Shown here piece by piece: positions 31,559 to 42,570 of a stretch of DNA of 64,000 bases. A model generated the notes under the pieces. That model was not told the DNA's origin. It worked only from the letters and a program-made list of their open reading frames with translations, and did not search any database. Positions within the stretch are counted from its first letter, which is position 1. Every line of letters starts with the position of its first letter. The stretch lies in the NCBI GenBank assembly GCA_003008705.1, contig PDUO01000005.1:933997-997996 (forward strand), read 5' to 3'. Both the position numbers and the translations under genes were made by a program. Source of the DNA: Pezicula radicicola. Taxonomy: Eukaryota; Ascomycota; Leotiomycetes; Helotiales; Dermateaceae.

Positions 31559-33899
31559 TCACTTAAAAAGCATCTTCTCACAAGCATCTGGATCAAAAGC
31601 TTCGCCATCCATCAAGCCATGAACATAGCTCTCTCCGACGAACCTCCAATATCCATCCTGAACTCTGGCAATCAATGGTACCTTGCCACCAGCACAAAGG
31701 ACAATCGGGTCATTGACTTGTGAGCCAGCTGGTACGAGGCAAAGGTATCCTCTCTTGGTCCTCGCTAGCCGTCGGCCATTTGCATGTTGCATGAGAGAGC
31801 CGAACTTGCCATATGTTTCCCAGGTGGAGTTGAGATATCCTGCGAAAGCAAGAGGCTTGAAAAGACTGGGAAGTTTGTTAACGCGCAACTTCACAAGTCT
31901 TCGGACAGCGCTCAACGAGTTATACCACTCCCGATACTGTTTCTGTGTTGTGGAATAGCCTTCCGGCATGTAACCGGCGCAGAGCGTTTGCCAGTATACT
32001 GCCGTATCGTCTTCCTTGCTTGGCGTAGGCACTGCACTCTTCTTGTTGATACGTGCAAGTTTCTCCCAGCGCATGAAGATTTCCAAGTGGGTAACAATAC
32101 GTAAGATTTCGCTGGTAGCATAAAAACCAATGTTGGCAGCGTCCCTGAACTCTTGCCATGCGCCACGAAAGCCATCTTCCTCAACGGCGGAATTTGCATC
32201 TGCAACGGTTTCCTCGTCCTCAAAAAACCCGTTGTCTGCGATATCATGGAGGACGTCTCCAAGTTCAGAAATAAAGTCGACAGTGTGCCCAGAGATTACA
32301 AGAACAGAATCTTTATCGAGGAATTCCGGCAGCACTTTCGTGCAGCGCGAAGAGTGTGTTGCACGCTTCCTATCTGTAGTTTCAATTGTAAAAGGCTTTG
32401 GAAGGAATTTTGTAAAGCTCCAATCTGTTACCCAGCTGGGCAAAACTGTGACCAAATCCGATTTGAGAGCGGTTGGGCATAAACCAAGAATGTCAAGGTT
32501 ACCAGAGCCTGAGATGACGGCAGCAGTAGTTTGAGTGTATACATTGACAGCAGTGCAGTCGGAGCTATAGTCGGGAATCAAGCCTAATTCTCCTTCCACC
32601 AAGCCCAAAAGAGAGAACACCTTGTCTCTAGGATCTTTAGAATCACGGGTACGGAACTTCATCAGGAGATCAAGAAGCTGCTCTGCTGGAAGCCGATCAG
32701 ATTCACGGAAATTAATGGTAGCGATGGCGGTGAAGTTAACAAAGTCTGGGGTAGTGACAACTCCAAGTTGCGCAACGTTTAGCTGATCGATAAACAAACC
32801 GTAGTTAATTCCAAGGGAAAGGGTATCCCAGTGAATCTCTCTCCAACCGCAGACTACAATAGCATCTTTTGCTACGCCGACTTCTTGGACCACCCAAATT
32901 CTGGAATTATATGAGAACTTGAAGCTAGATGATGGTCGATTAGCCATACCTTTGGAACCAAGTCCTCTGAACAAGACCCACAATGGCATCACGCTCCCGG
33001 TCCGTAATGGCAGTACCCTTTACACTGCTCTCAATAGCTTGCAAATGACTGTGTGGGGAATTCATTTCTCTTTGAGCAAGCCCACCCTCTCTGGCCAATT
33101 TGAAGCACGTCAAAAGGGCCAGTCCACTCTCCTCATAAGCCAATCCCAACCAGATAACAGTTCGAGTTGCTTGGCGGTATATGTGGCGCATAAGTTGTAC
33201 TTGCCTTGCCCTCTCACCCAAGTCTTGCTGGTTGATACACACTGCATCTATCCAGAGAAGTCGAGGCTTAGACTTCCTCCGCAGATGCAAGAGTGCATGA
33301 TAGAGGTTCTTTCTGACTGATAGTATTCCTTTCTCGACGTTGATAGGCGTTGTGTCTTTGTCATCACCCCAGCAATATGACAGAGCTTCGAATTCTAGAC
33401 AGTTGTCTAACTTGTGTATTCTGAGGTTGCAGTAAAGCTCGTCGTTAGGATTGCCAGGGAGCAGTTCGAGAATACGAATGTAGTTTCCGCTGTGCCCAAG
33501 TTGAGAGTATGAATATGGAATCCCTGTCACGACATTCACCACCAGTCACCAAGTTAGTCTCAGTCATCTAAGCTTAGCAAACCCTTCCCCCAAGCTTTCA
33601 TCATGCAGGGGGAGGATCAAGAGACGAGAACACGGCGCAGGAAGGTCGCATGTGCTCTCCCAACATACCTCTGGTTCGGGCTCATCCGGTTCTGCTCCAT
33701 CGACTAATGCTTCTGCCATATGTGCCAATTCTCGTGGTGGCTGAATTCCAGAGCCATCTGCAGGGCATCCCCAGTCCTCATCAACAACAGTGAACTCGAG
33801 TGATTCGTCTAAGGGATCACCAGGGACCTTGGGAAAAGGCCAGCCAAAGCCTGATGTGAATGGGCGCCATACTAGATCTCGCATGAAGTATCTCGACAT
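31559..33899 (-). CDS. HET-domain (heterokaryon incompatibility-type) protein; first intron unresolved
   Basis: The HET core is clear. Exon 33523-32950 carries LEFEALSYCWGDDKDTTPI and LLWIDAVCINQQDLGERARQ, with IYRQATRTVIWLG. A GTATGG...CCAG intron leads to exon 32900-31559 with RIWVVQEVGVAKDAIVVCG and the closing YVHGLMDGEAFDPD. HET domains are found in fungal allorecognition and inflammasome-like cell-death proteins; this one has no visible NACHT, ankyrin or TPR partner. The 5' end is less certain. An ATG at 33899 with a pyrimidine-rich leader opens a 111-codon frame with a good GTATGT donor at its PEPE-V site, but its phase (0) does not match the phase-1 acceptor before GIPYSYSQ. Either another donor is used, or the 5' end carries a one-base lesion. 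Confidence 0.8.
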
Positions 33900-34482
33900 G
33901 ATGGGAAAGGGAAAGGGAATGATTCAAGATTGGTGGTATATGAAGTTGGGAAGTAAAAGCAATGGAAGTGCTGAGGGGCTTATATGTACTGTATGTATCC
34001 GATGTTTATCCGGCGGGTCGCGTCTTTTTTCGTTTTGGCGACGCGTTGGCCCAATTCTTCCTTTACACCTCACTATTTTGCTACCGGTACATTGTCAAAC
34101 GTTTCAGAACATCTATACATACAATGCCGAAGAACGTATCAATCGAGTGACCTTGTGTACAACTCACCGATCCACCCAAGCAATTACATTGAGAGTCACG
34201 AATGCTGCGAAAGGAGTCCGAAGGGGTACCTTAGTCTTGGGTGATGAAGCAAGACAAATGTAGGAACTTTCTGATTCCTAGGGCTTATGTACAGCACAGT
34301 CTTTGAAGGCCCTGTGGTTTTTGTGGTGTAACGATAGGAGTTGGCTATTCATTCTATACACGACACCACGTGACTAAATTCAGAACGCAGTTCAGTTCAA
34401 GCCCCTGTGCTTTTGAGCAGCTTCCTCTCTCTATACAAGGCCCCGTATCATACTCCACACGCCCTTTCCAAAGCAAGGCTCT
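33900..34482. other. Intergenic region
   Basis: About 580 bp: HET gene upstream region (pyrimidine-rich leader on the minus strand at 33901-33920) and the alpha-glucosidase 3' flank. No gene. Confidence 0.5.
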
Positions 34483-36463
34483 TTATTCCAAGATCAAGAC
34501 AAGTGCCTCGAGCTCATCAAGTGCTATGATTCCATCCCCACCCTCATTCTCTGCGCCGTTAAACTCTGCCACGTTTCGTCCGTTGGTACTCATAACAACC
34601 TCCTTAAAGGTGCCGAAGTCGTGCTTCCATTCAACCTTCTCGAGCGAGAAGTTGCACACGACCAACATAAGTTGTCCATCTTCCGACTTTCGTGTGTATG
34701 CAAAGATCTTTTCGTTCGTAGGGTCAACTGTGTTGAAATCACCATACACGAAAATATCCTTATACTGTTTCCGAGTTTCAAGCATGTTTTTCCAGTAAGC
34801 GAATGGCGAGGAAGGATCGTCAACTTGAGATGCGGCGTTGACAACGTCAAAGTTGGGGTTGGCCTTGATCCATGGAGTGACGCCTTCGCTAGTGAAGCCA
34901 GCATTGGCGCTTGTATCCCATTGCATTGGTGTCCTCGCATTGTCACGACCTTTCTTTTGATACTCGCCCAATGTCTCCTTGAGGAATTCTGGGCTTGCGG
35001 TGCCGTTGATTTTGCTTTGACGGGTAGTTAGTAAGGGTTAGAGATAGGGAATTAGAAAGTACTCACTTCCAGTGATTGAGAGTTTCCAGATCTCTGTACT
35101 CCTCAATCCCCCATTCCTTTGGCACATTGGCCATGCCAAGCTCTTGCCCTTGGTAGACAAAGACAGTGCCAGCTTGACCACCGAGGAAAGTTGCCAACAT
35201 TTTAGAGCTCTGGACTCGATGGATAGGGCATCCGCATGCGAAGCGATCAACGGATCTGGGTTGGTCGTGATTCTCCAAATACAGAGCATTCCAGCCACCT
35301 TTTGCAGGCAGCCCTTGCATATTTTCAATAATGTCTCTAAGTCTGCTAAGAGGCCACTTTTCTTTCTGAAGTGAAAATTTGCCCCCAGGTCCATGGTCAA
35401 TATCAACACTGCATTCATTAGCTGTTGGTAAAATAACAAGGTGGTTCCGAACATACTGGTCGAATTGAAATATCATATTGAGCTCGCCACGATCATGGCG
35501 CACACTCTTAAGCACTTCCTTTGGGTCAGAAACGCCTGGCATCTCACCGACGCTAAAAGCACCGTACTCTTTTAAGATAGAACCGAGGCCACTCAAATAC
35601 TCGTGCAACCTTGGTCCAGCAGTGAAATAATCACCGCCCCACTGCAAATCACTGTCAGGGTTGGTTACTGGCCCATCAGGAAAATCCTGGTCTTTGCTGA
35701 TGAAGTTGATGACATCCATTCTGAATCCATCGCATCCACGGTCCAGCCAGAAACGCATGATGGCATGAACAGCATCACGAACCTTGGGATTTTCCCAGTT
35801 CAGGTCAGGTTGCTGAGGTGCGAAGATGTGCAAGTAGTACTCTTCAGTAGCCTCGTCCCACGTCCAGGCGCTACCCTCAAAAACAGCCCCCCAGTTGTTC
35901 GGTGGTTGACGATTTCCATTTTCATCATACTTAGCAGGGCGCCAGATGTACCAGTCCCGGTAAGGGTTGTCTTTGGATAGACGGGACTGCTTGAACCATT
36001 CGTGCTGATCAGAACTGTGATTGACGACCAAATCCATCAGGAGCTTCATACCCCGCTTCTTGAGTTCCTTGATTAGAGTATCAACATGTCCAATATTGCC
36101 ATAGAGCGGATCGATGACCCGATAGTCCTCAACATCATATCCATTGTCGACCTGTGGCGATTTCATGATAGGAGATAGCCAGACACAGTCGACTCCCAAA
36201 TCCTTCATGTAGTCGACCTTTGAAATAATACCTTCCAGATCTCCAAAACCATCATCGGTGGTATCCTTGTAAGATCTAGGGTAGATTTGGTAGACGGAGC
36301 TCTCCTTCCACCATGCCCTGTGCTGGGGACTTAACAGCTCCGTTTCTAGAGGGATAGCCATATGATCAGGCTGAGCTGCTGAAAAAAATGGAGGCACGGC
36401 GGCAGCTGAAGCTACCCCAAGTAAGCAAGTCGCCAAGACAAAGCCATTTGATTGGACCATCAT
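34483..36463 (-). CDS. Secreted GH13 alpha-glucosidase / oligo-1,6-glucosidase-like
   Basis: Two exons, 36463-35067 and 35014-34483, give 642 residues. An N-terminal signal peptide (FVLATCLLGVASAAA) predicts secretion, which differs from intracellular yeast maltases. GH13 motifs are in order: WWKESSVYQIYPRSYKD, region I DLVVNHSS, region II GFRMDVINF with nucleophile Asp250, acid/base Glu307 in SVGEMPG, and region IV ENHDQPRS with Asp400. The C-terminal beta domain ends LDELEALVLILE. The residue after the nucleophile is Val; in yeast enzymes Val there goes with isomaltase and Thr or Ala with maltase specificity, so alpha-1,6 activity is likely (inference). It is divergent from an alpha-glucoside permease 3.4 kb away, with two transposons between them. 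Confidence 0.93.
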
Positions 36464-37494
36464 TCCAAAATCGGCGAACCACTTCTATAACGCAAATTGA
36501 TAGGGAAGTTCAAGGAAATAAGAGGATGTAAAGAAACCACTTGTGTAAGCAGTGTTGAAGAGCAGAATGCACAAAAGATATAGGCATGGAAAAGAAAGTG
36601 TGTTTCCGAGAACACAACTCACCAAATGTTATCACAGCTCGATTGAGGTCTCGTCGTCAGAGACAGTTAGAGGTCTGTACCAGACTGACCAAATCCAAAG
36701 GGTAAAACAGTTTTGAACAGGTTCTTGTCGTCAGAGATAGGTGGGCAGGAGAGAAAGGATAAAACCTTATAAAATATACTTATCGTCGGTGTCGGAGGTG
36801 TGTAGGATTAAAGGACATCAGGTGTGAGCAAGAAGCTGTTAAGTTGTCAAGTAAAGATGCTAGATCCGACATTGGCTCCTAAAGTGGGGCGCTGGTGACG
36901 ATGAGTTTTGTTATTTCAACAAAATAGAGGAGGCGCCTCGACACCCCGGATTTCTAGACCGCCGCTTCCCTTTTTTTGACTTTCGGCTTTATATTTTCTT
37001 CTTCGGAGTTTGGCTTTGCATGTGACCGGTTGGAAGATAGAGCAGATCAGCTGCTCTTACGACTAGGAAGCTTCATCCCCAGTACTCTGAATTGGGAAAT
37101 GTTTTACGGCCACTTCAACTTGAGGTATTAGAAGTTCAACTTGGGCTTTCCAGGCAAGAAACTTAAGATACAGATCACATGACTGGTCATTGGATATTGT
37201 TCTCTTAACCCAGATTCATTTGAGCGAGAGATGCTAGGAGATTTATAGCGAAATATTCAACGATCAGGTTACGAGAGGAGTGCGGGAAAGAGAGGCGTGT
37301 AGCGACAATTCAGGTGCACCTTTCCGCTCAAGAAATCTGGAGGATCTAGGGCAGTCTGGCTGTACCGGACTGATGACTAGTCTGCATTGGTCTAGAATTG
37401 GTGGCATGATCTCAATTGAGTTCCTTAAGACTTTATCGTACCTCAGTAAAACAATTGGATCCAAAATTATGGTAGTAACCATGGGAAACGTACC
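36464..37494. promoter_or_regulatory. Upstream region of alpha-glucosidase
   Basis: Contains two copies of GTCGTCAGAGA (about 36653-36663 and 36727-36737) and a related TCGTCGGTGTCGG at ~36783, within 325 bp of the start codon. These are candidate regulator sites by repetition only. No gene is seen. Confidence 0.3.
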
Positions 37495-37497
37495 TTA

Positions 37498-38737
37498 CGA
37501 GCCTGCTGACAGGAGTCTGTGCGCTTCAGGGCATTATACCCCAAAAAATGCATCACGATAATGTAATGCCCTTCATTTAATTAGGAGTAGACCAGCTAAA
37601 ACGCTCTACTAATACATGAACCCAATACTCCTGCTTATCAATTAATGTATTTATCTATTCCTGTAGAATTCGGTCCCATTCCTCTATTACAGCTTGCCTC
37701 ATTTCAGCTTCTGTAGTAGGTTGTTTCCTTCGCCTATGAAGTGCCTGTTTTATCCTCCTCCAGTACTTCTCTATTAGGTTCATATCCGGGCTTGTAGAAG
37801 GATGAGGTAGTAATATAATACCATGTTTTGATTAGAATAATATACAGTAGTTGTTCTTTGACTTATGGCCATGTACAGAGTTCCCATCCTCCATAAACAA
37901 AGGCTCTAGCCTAAGGCTATGTATACATACTCCGAAGTCTTCAAGAATAGAGACTATATATGGTGATAGTACTTATGCTTCATAGTCAACTTATGTAAAG
38001 GCCCCCTTCTTGCCAGATCCATCAATAAAGACTAATAGACTCTTATAGTTATATCTAATAGCCCCCTAAGTATTTACAGGTGTTGTATGGCCTCGATGGA
38101 ACTAATGCTGAATATAGTTTTCGCAATATCGCTCTGTCTTATTCCTTGTAACCTTCTGCTTTAATGTATAACCACCAACTTAAAATATAACTTCATCTAA
38201 CCAGAGAACCCTCCTCCACTCCCTCTCTGTCCTCCAGAATATATGTACAAGCCCCCAGAGCCATCTGCCAGTAACTTGAGGCATTGTAAGATAAGGCTTC
38301 TGGTATGCGATACATCTATAGTAACTATATTGTTTTAGGCGCCGTTCGAGTGTTCTAGCATGACATTCAAGCTCAAGCTCATCATGTAATTGCTGATAGT
38401 TAAGGACTCGATGCTCCCAATTCTCTGAGCAATATTCGATAATCTGATGGACTTGTGCATCATTTAATAGATGTGGTCCTCTTCGGTTCGGTCGTACTCG
38501 CTTAGGCTAGTCATAATTCAGGATACGTCGCACTGTCGATTCGCCTAGGTTATATCGCATCTAGAGAGCTCTTCTTGATATCTTTGCAAAGCCATGTAAT
38601 TGGCGTATAGCCTCTTTGTCTTTGGTAAGGATTTCAAAGCCTGGTTGGTGCTCTGTAACAGGGGGAGTAGTGGGCATTTTGGTGTTGTTGTTGGTGGGGA
38701 AGAGCCTGAAGCGCACAGACTCCTGTCAGGAGGTTCG
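37498..38737 (-). mobile_element. Tc1/mariner-type transposon, inactivated, RIP-like
   Basis: A 1,240-bp element with 31-bp terminal inverted repeats (37498-37528 and 38707-38737, two mismatches), flanked on both sides by TTA. The size and both TIRs are complete, so it is a full-length copy. Inside, on the minus strand, one reading frame of 340 codons (38677-37655) runs through without a frame break. It encodes an N-terminal HTH region, WLDEVIF, FMEDGNSVHG and PDMNLIEKYW, matching the DDE-type catalytic layout of Tc1/mariner transposases. Confidence 0.88.
37655..38677 (-). pseudogene. Tc1/mariner-type transposase, eight in-frame stops
   Basis: Start at MPTTPPVTEHQ, natural end at WDRILQE. 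Eight internal stops occur, four TAG and four TAA, at 38563, 38509, 38182, 38104, 38068, 37993, 37975 and 37834 (first base on the minus strand). Every one can be derived from CAG or CAA by C-to-T change, the expected mark of RIP-type mutation at CpA. There are no insertions or deletions. The C-terminal third is the least damaged. Confidence 0.85.
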
Positions 38738-38826
38738 TTAGCTAACATTGGCATTAGTTCAAAGAAATCGCACTATCGATGGGTTGGGTCTAGTATCCTG
38801 ATACTCTAGCGGGCTTCCCGGTACTA

Positions 38827-39455
38827 CAGTAACCGTCCACAATTATCCGGCCACCTATACTACACAACCCAACTCACTATATTCAAATTATAATAACTTT
38901 TTACTTATAAGAGGAATAAAGCTAAAACTTTGTAATATTAAAGAAAAATACTTAGTAATTAATATACTTAATTCTTAGAATTTTAGAATTAAAGATATCT
39001 TAGATTTAATAAATAATATAAAATATAAGTATTTTTATATACCCTTTAGAAATCCTTATAAATAATATAGTTCTAATTAATTAAAATAAAAATCCTTTTA
39101 AGATCTTAAATATATATAATTAATATAGATAATACTAAGATTTTATAAAGATTTAATAAAAGTTACTACTTTTATAAGGGTTTAAAGTTAAAGATTTAAA
39201 TTTTTTAATAAAAAAAGTAACTTTTATATAGAAAAATCAAGATTTTTAATTTTCTAAAAATTGAAAAGAATACTAGATAAGTAGAATACTATTTAAACTC
39301 TTATAATTATTAAATAATTAATTTATATATAGAAAATATTATATACTTAGAATTTTAAGTACTATTAATAATTAATTTATAAAGATATTACTCTTAGAAA
39401 TATATAAGATTTGGTGTAAAATCGGTAATGGCCGGATAATTGTGGTCGGTTACTG
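38827..39455. mobile_element. AT-rich 629-bp element with pogo/Fot1-type terminal repeats
   Basis: Both ends start CAGTAACCG and match for 27 bp with one mismatch (left 38827-38853, right 39429-39455 inverted). They contain CCACAATTATCCGGCCA, and TA dinucleotides flank each end (38825-38826 and 39456-39457). That is the target-site duplication of the Tc1/mariner/pogo superfamily. The inside (about 38870-39415) is extremely AT-rich with almost no GC, and no open frame survives. It is either a degenerate internal-deletion copy or a MITE heavily hit by RIP. Confidence 0.88.
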
Positions 39456-39457
39456 TA

Positions 39458-39823
39458 AGAGGTCAGTTATAGCCGGGGATCCCCTGCAGTAAACACGCCA
39501 ATATCCTTTTTCCCCAGGATTTTTTCATGCAGCAATATGTCGAAACTAAACAATTATATACATGGGGTTCCCATGGGGATTGCGACCATTCCTCTTTGAT
39601 GAACCAACCCAGAGTCGCCCAAGATTTTTAGGGCCTCAGCCTCGAGATCGTACCTTGTTCTCAGTATGTGGCATCGAAGTTCACTAGGTTGTTAACGGTG
39701 ATAGCGACGAGGATAAGAAGCTCCTTGTCCTAGCAAGTCGATTGTCATCTCAAGGGCAAGCTTCTACTTGAAAATTCCACTCAATTTCCGATCAGTGAAT
39801 TTTGCAGGTCCCAAATCTCCATC
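39458..39823. promoter_or_regulatory. Upstream region of alpha-glucoside permease
   Basis: 366 bp remain between the AT-rich element and the permease ATG. No open frame. Any control elements once shared with the divergent alpha-glucosidase are now split from it by the transposons. Confidence 0.4.
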
Positions 39824-41811
39824 ATGAATTCTTCTTCTGTTGCAAGTCAAGACTTAGATGGTCACATCACAAACGTAGAGCATCATGATAATGTTCTCCG
39901 TGCGACAGATAGCGAAATTCGCAAGGTAAAGTTCTCTAGTTTTGCAATTTTGAGATTCCCACATTGACTAGTTTTAGATGTCTATCGCAAACCCAGAACT
40001 TGCTCATATCACTCTCGGAGCCAAGAATGCAACGGAATCGGAGAAGCAGATGACGCTCAGACAAGCCTTCCCACTCTACAAGAAAGCCATGGCATATTCG
40101 GTCCTCTTCTCAACCGCCATTGTCATGGAAGTTTACGATATGGCACTAATTAACGCACTCTGTGCATTCCCATCCTTCCAAAAGAAATATGGCGAATTCG
40201 TCAACGAAAAAACTGGATATCAGATTCCTGCAAGGTGGCAAACCGGCCTCTCGAACGGTGCTCTTGTTGGGGAGATTCTTGGTCTCGCAGCTGCCGGTAT
40301 TATTGTTGATAAGTTTGGATATCGGTATACTATGATAGGCTCTCTAACTTTGATGATTGCTTTCATCTTTATCCCGTTCTTTGCTCAGAACCTTGTTACT
40401 CTTCTTATTGGAGATATTCTTCAAGGTGTTCCATGGGGCGTCTTTCAAACGATGACTACTGCATACGCTTCGGAAGTCTGTCCTGTCCAACTTCGCGCTT
40501 ATCTCACTACCTACGTTGTAAGTTTTATGATCCTTATAGTTCAGAAAACTGTGCTAATTTGGATTAGAATCTCTGCTGGGTTTTTGGTCAACTTATTGCA
40601 ACTGGTGTCCTAACTTCATTCTTGCCCCGTACGGATCAATGGAGCTACCGGATCCCCTTTGCAATACAATGGATGGTCAGTTCTAGTTCGTTTTTGTCCT
40701 ATTCTTACTTGCCTTGAGTACTGTAACATTACTCAAGATGTCCATACTCCGGACCGAAAAATGTCTCACTACTCGTACATCATGTCTTAATTTTCCTGAA
40801 ACCTTCCCCAAGAAACACTGCTAATATCCAAGTCCTGAATAGTGGCCACTTCCAATCCTCATTGGTGTCGTCTTTGCCCCAGAGAGCCCATGGTGGCATG
40901 TCCGCCATGGCCAAATCGACCAAGCAAAACAAGCCATGAGAAAACTCACATCAGCCAAATACGCCGACGCAGCAGGATTCAACGCAGACGATACAGTAGC
41001 AATGATGATACACACAAACGAACTAGAACTTCAAGTAGCATCAAGCACATCCTACCTCCAATGCTTCAAAGGCACCGATATCCGACGAACCGAAATCGTC
41101 TGCGCAGTCTGGGTAATCCAAACCTTCTGCGGGTCCGGACTCATGGGATTTTCAATCTACTTCTTCGAATCAGCAGGCCTCACCGCAAACGGAGCTTTCA
41201 ATCTCGGAATGGGTCAATATGCACTAGGTGCAGTTGGAACCATGGCTTCTTGGTACCTAATGAATATAATGGGTCGTAGAACTTTATATTGCTGGGGTCT
41301 AGCTGTCTTAACAGTTATCCTGGTTGTGGTCGGAGCTTTAGGTATTCCCACTCTCGTTGTAAACGGACCACTAGGTTGGGGAATCGGTGCCTGTATCCTC
41401 ATCTACACCTTTGTATACGACCTCACAATCGGTCCAGTTTGCTATTCCCTAGTAGCTGAACTCTCCTCCACACGTCTCAAAGCCAAATCCATAGTCCTAG
41501 CCCGTAATGCATACAATATCGCTGGTCTCATCAACAACACTCTCACTCCAAATATGATCAATGCAACAGCATGGGGTTGGGGAGCCAAAGCTGGGTTCTT
41601 TTGGGCTGCTGTCTGTTTTATCTGTTGGCTTTGGACTTATTTCCGTCTTCCGGAACCTAAGGGTCGTACTTATGGGGAGTTGGATGTCCTTTTTGAACAT
41701 GGTGTTTCGGCCCGCAGGTTTGCGAGTACTAAGGTTGATCAGTTTTCGGGGGAGAATCTTGAGATTGTGAAGGATGGGGTTGAGAAGGTTGCTTTTGTGC
41801 ATAAGAAGTAA
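39824..41811 (+). CDS. MFS alpha-glucoside (maltose-type) permease
   Basis: Four exons (39824-39925, 39978-40517, 40568-40675, 40843-41811) give 572 residues. The N-terminal ~60 residues are cytosolic, followed by 12 TM helices. Sugar-porter marks are VDKFGYRYT, QGVPWGVFQTMTTAYASEVCP (the GxPWG form typical of alpha-glucoside transporters), APESPWW, NIMGRRTL, and the terminal LPEPKGRTYGELDVLFEHGVSARRF. The F-x-E-x-G-V-x-A-R-x-F ending is characteristic of the maltose permease (MAL/AGT1) branch of proton symporters. It should import maltose or isomaltose at the plasma membrane, matching the divergent secreted GH13 enzyme. The third intron (167 nt) is longer than the rest. The frame is intact. 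Confidence 0.93.
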
Positions 41812-42570
41812 AATTCTCAGAGATTTTTAGTTTTGTTAGATAGTAGATGGAGTTTCTGAGAGGTTTGGCTGTTTATATGGGATTATTTGCAGTGTTGTAT
41901 ATATTGGGCACAATGCTTTGTAGCGTTTATTTTGAGGGATTTGGGTGTATATATGATTGGAAGATATTAACGGAAAACGACTAAATAAGAAATATCTAAG
42001 ATGCTTTAATATTTAAAGACTTAATCTTTTGTTTATTATACGAATTGGTTTATAAGAGATCATTTTAATTAGGGCAACTGAGTTACTTACATCAAGCACC
42101 AGAAATTATATTTGTTACTAGAATAACTTTGTATGTCTTGTACAATGTCTGTTACTTCTTTAATACTACTAGTAGCAACTAATACTGTTTTAGAGAAGGC
42201 TTGGTAAGGACTTATTAAGTCGTGATATCTTACTATTAGGATTCGTGTAGATAGAGGGTTTACTAGTAGTATGCTCTACAACTAAGCAAGTGAGGTTATG
42301 TTTATATATCCTTACACCAGTTATAATCTACAAGTAGTCGACGGAGTACTCGACTTCTAGTCTCTTTTACATGAACCAGATATTTTTCTCGTCTTTCACC
42401 TTACTAAGAACCCTCCAAGAATAACATGACTGATTTTCAAACATTTCACTAACGTCAAAGAGTTTATTAGCTATAAAGTGCTCTATTTCCATACCAAATA
42501 CCTCTAAGCAATCATAACCATCCATCAAACTCCATACCCCAACCTAACCCATCCCACCCTCAAACCCCCC
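41812..42570. other. Intergenic region
   Basis: About 760 bp between two convergent genes. It holds a truncated copy of the F3 repeat at 42041-42097 and otherwise no gene. Confidence 0.5.
42041..42097. mobile_element. Truncated MITE-like element, family F3 copy 2
   Basis: Starts CGAATTGGTTTATAAGAGAT and continues through CATTTTAATT...GAGTTACTTACATCAAG, closely matching the left half of the intronic element at 11259. No right-hand inverted repeat was found downstream, so only one end remains. Confidence 0.6.
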
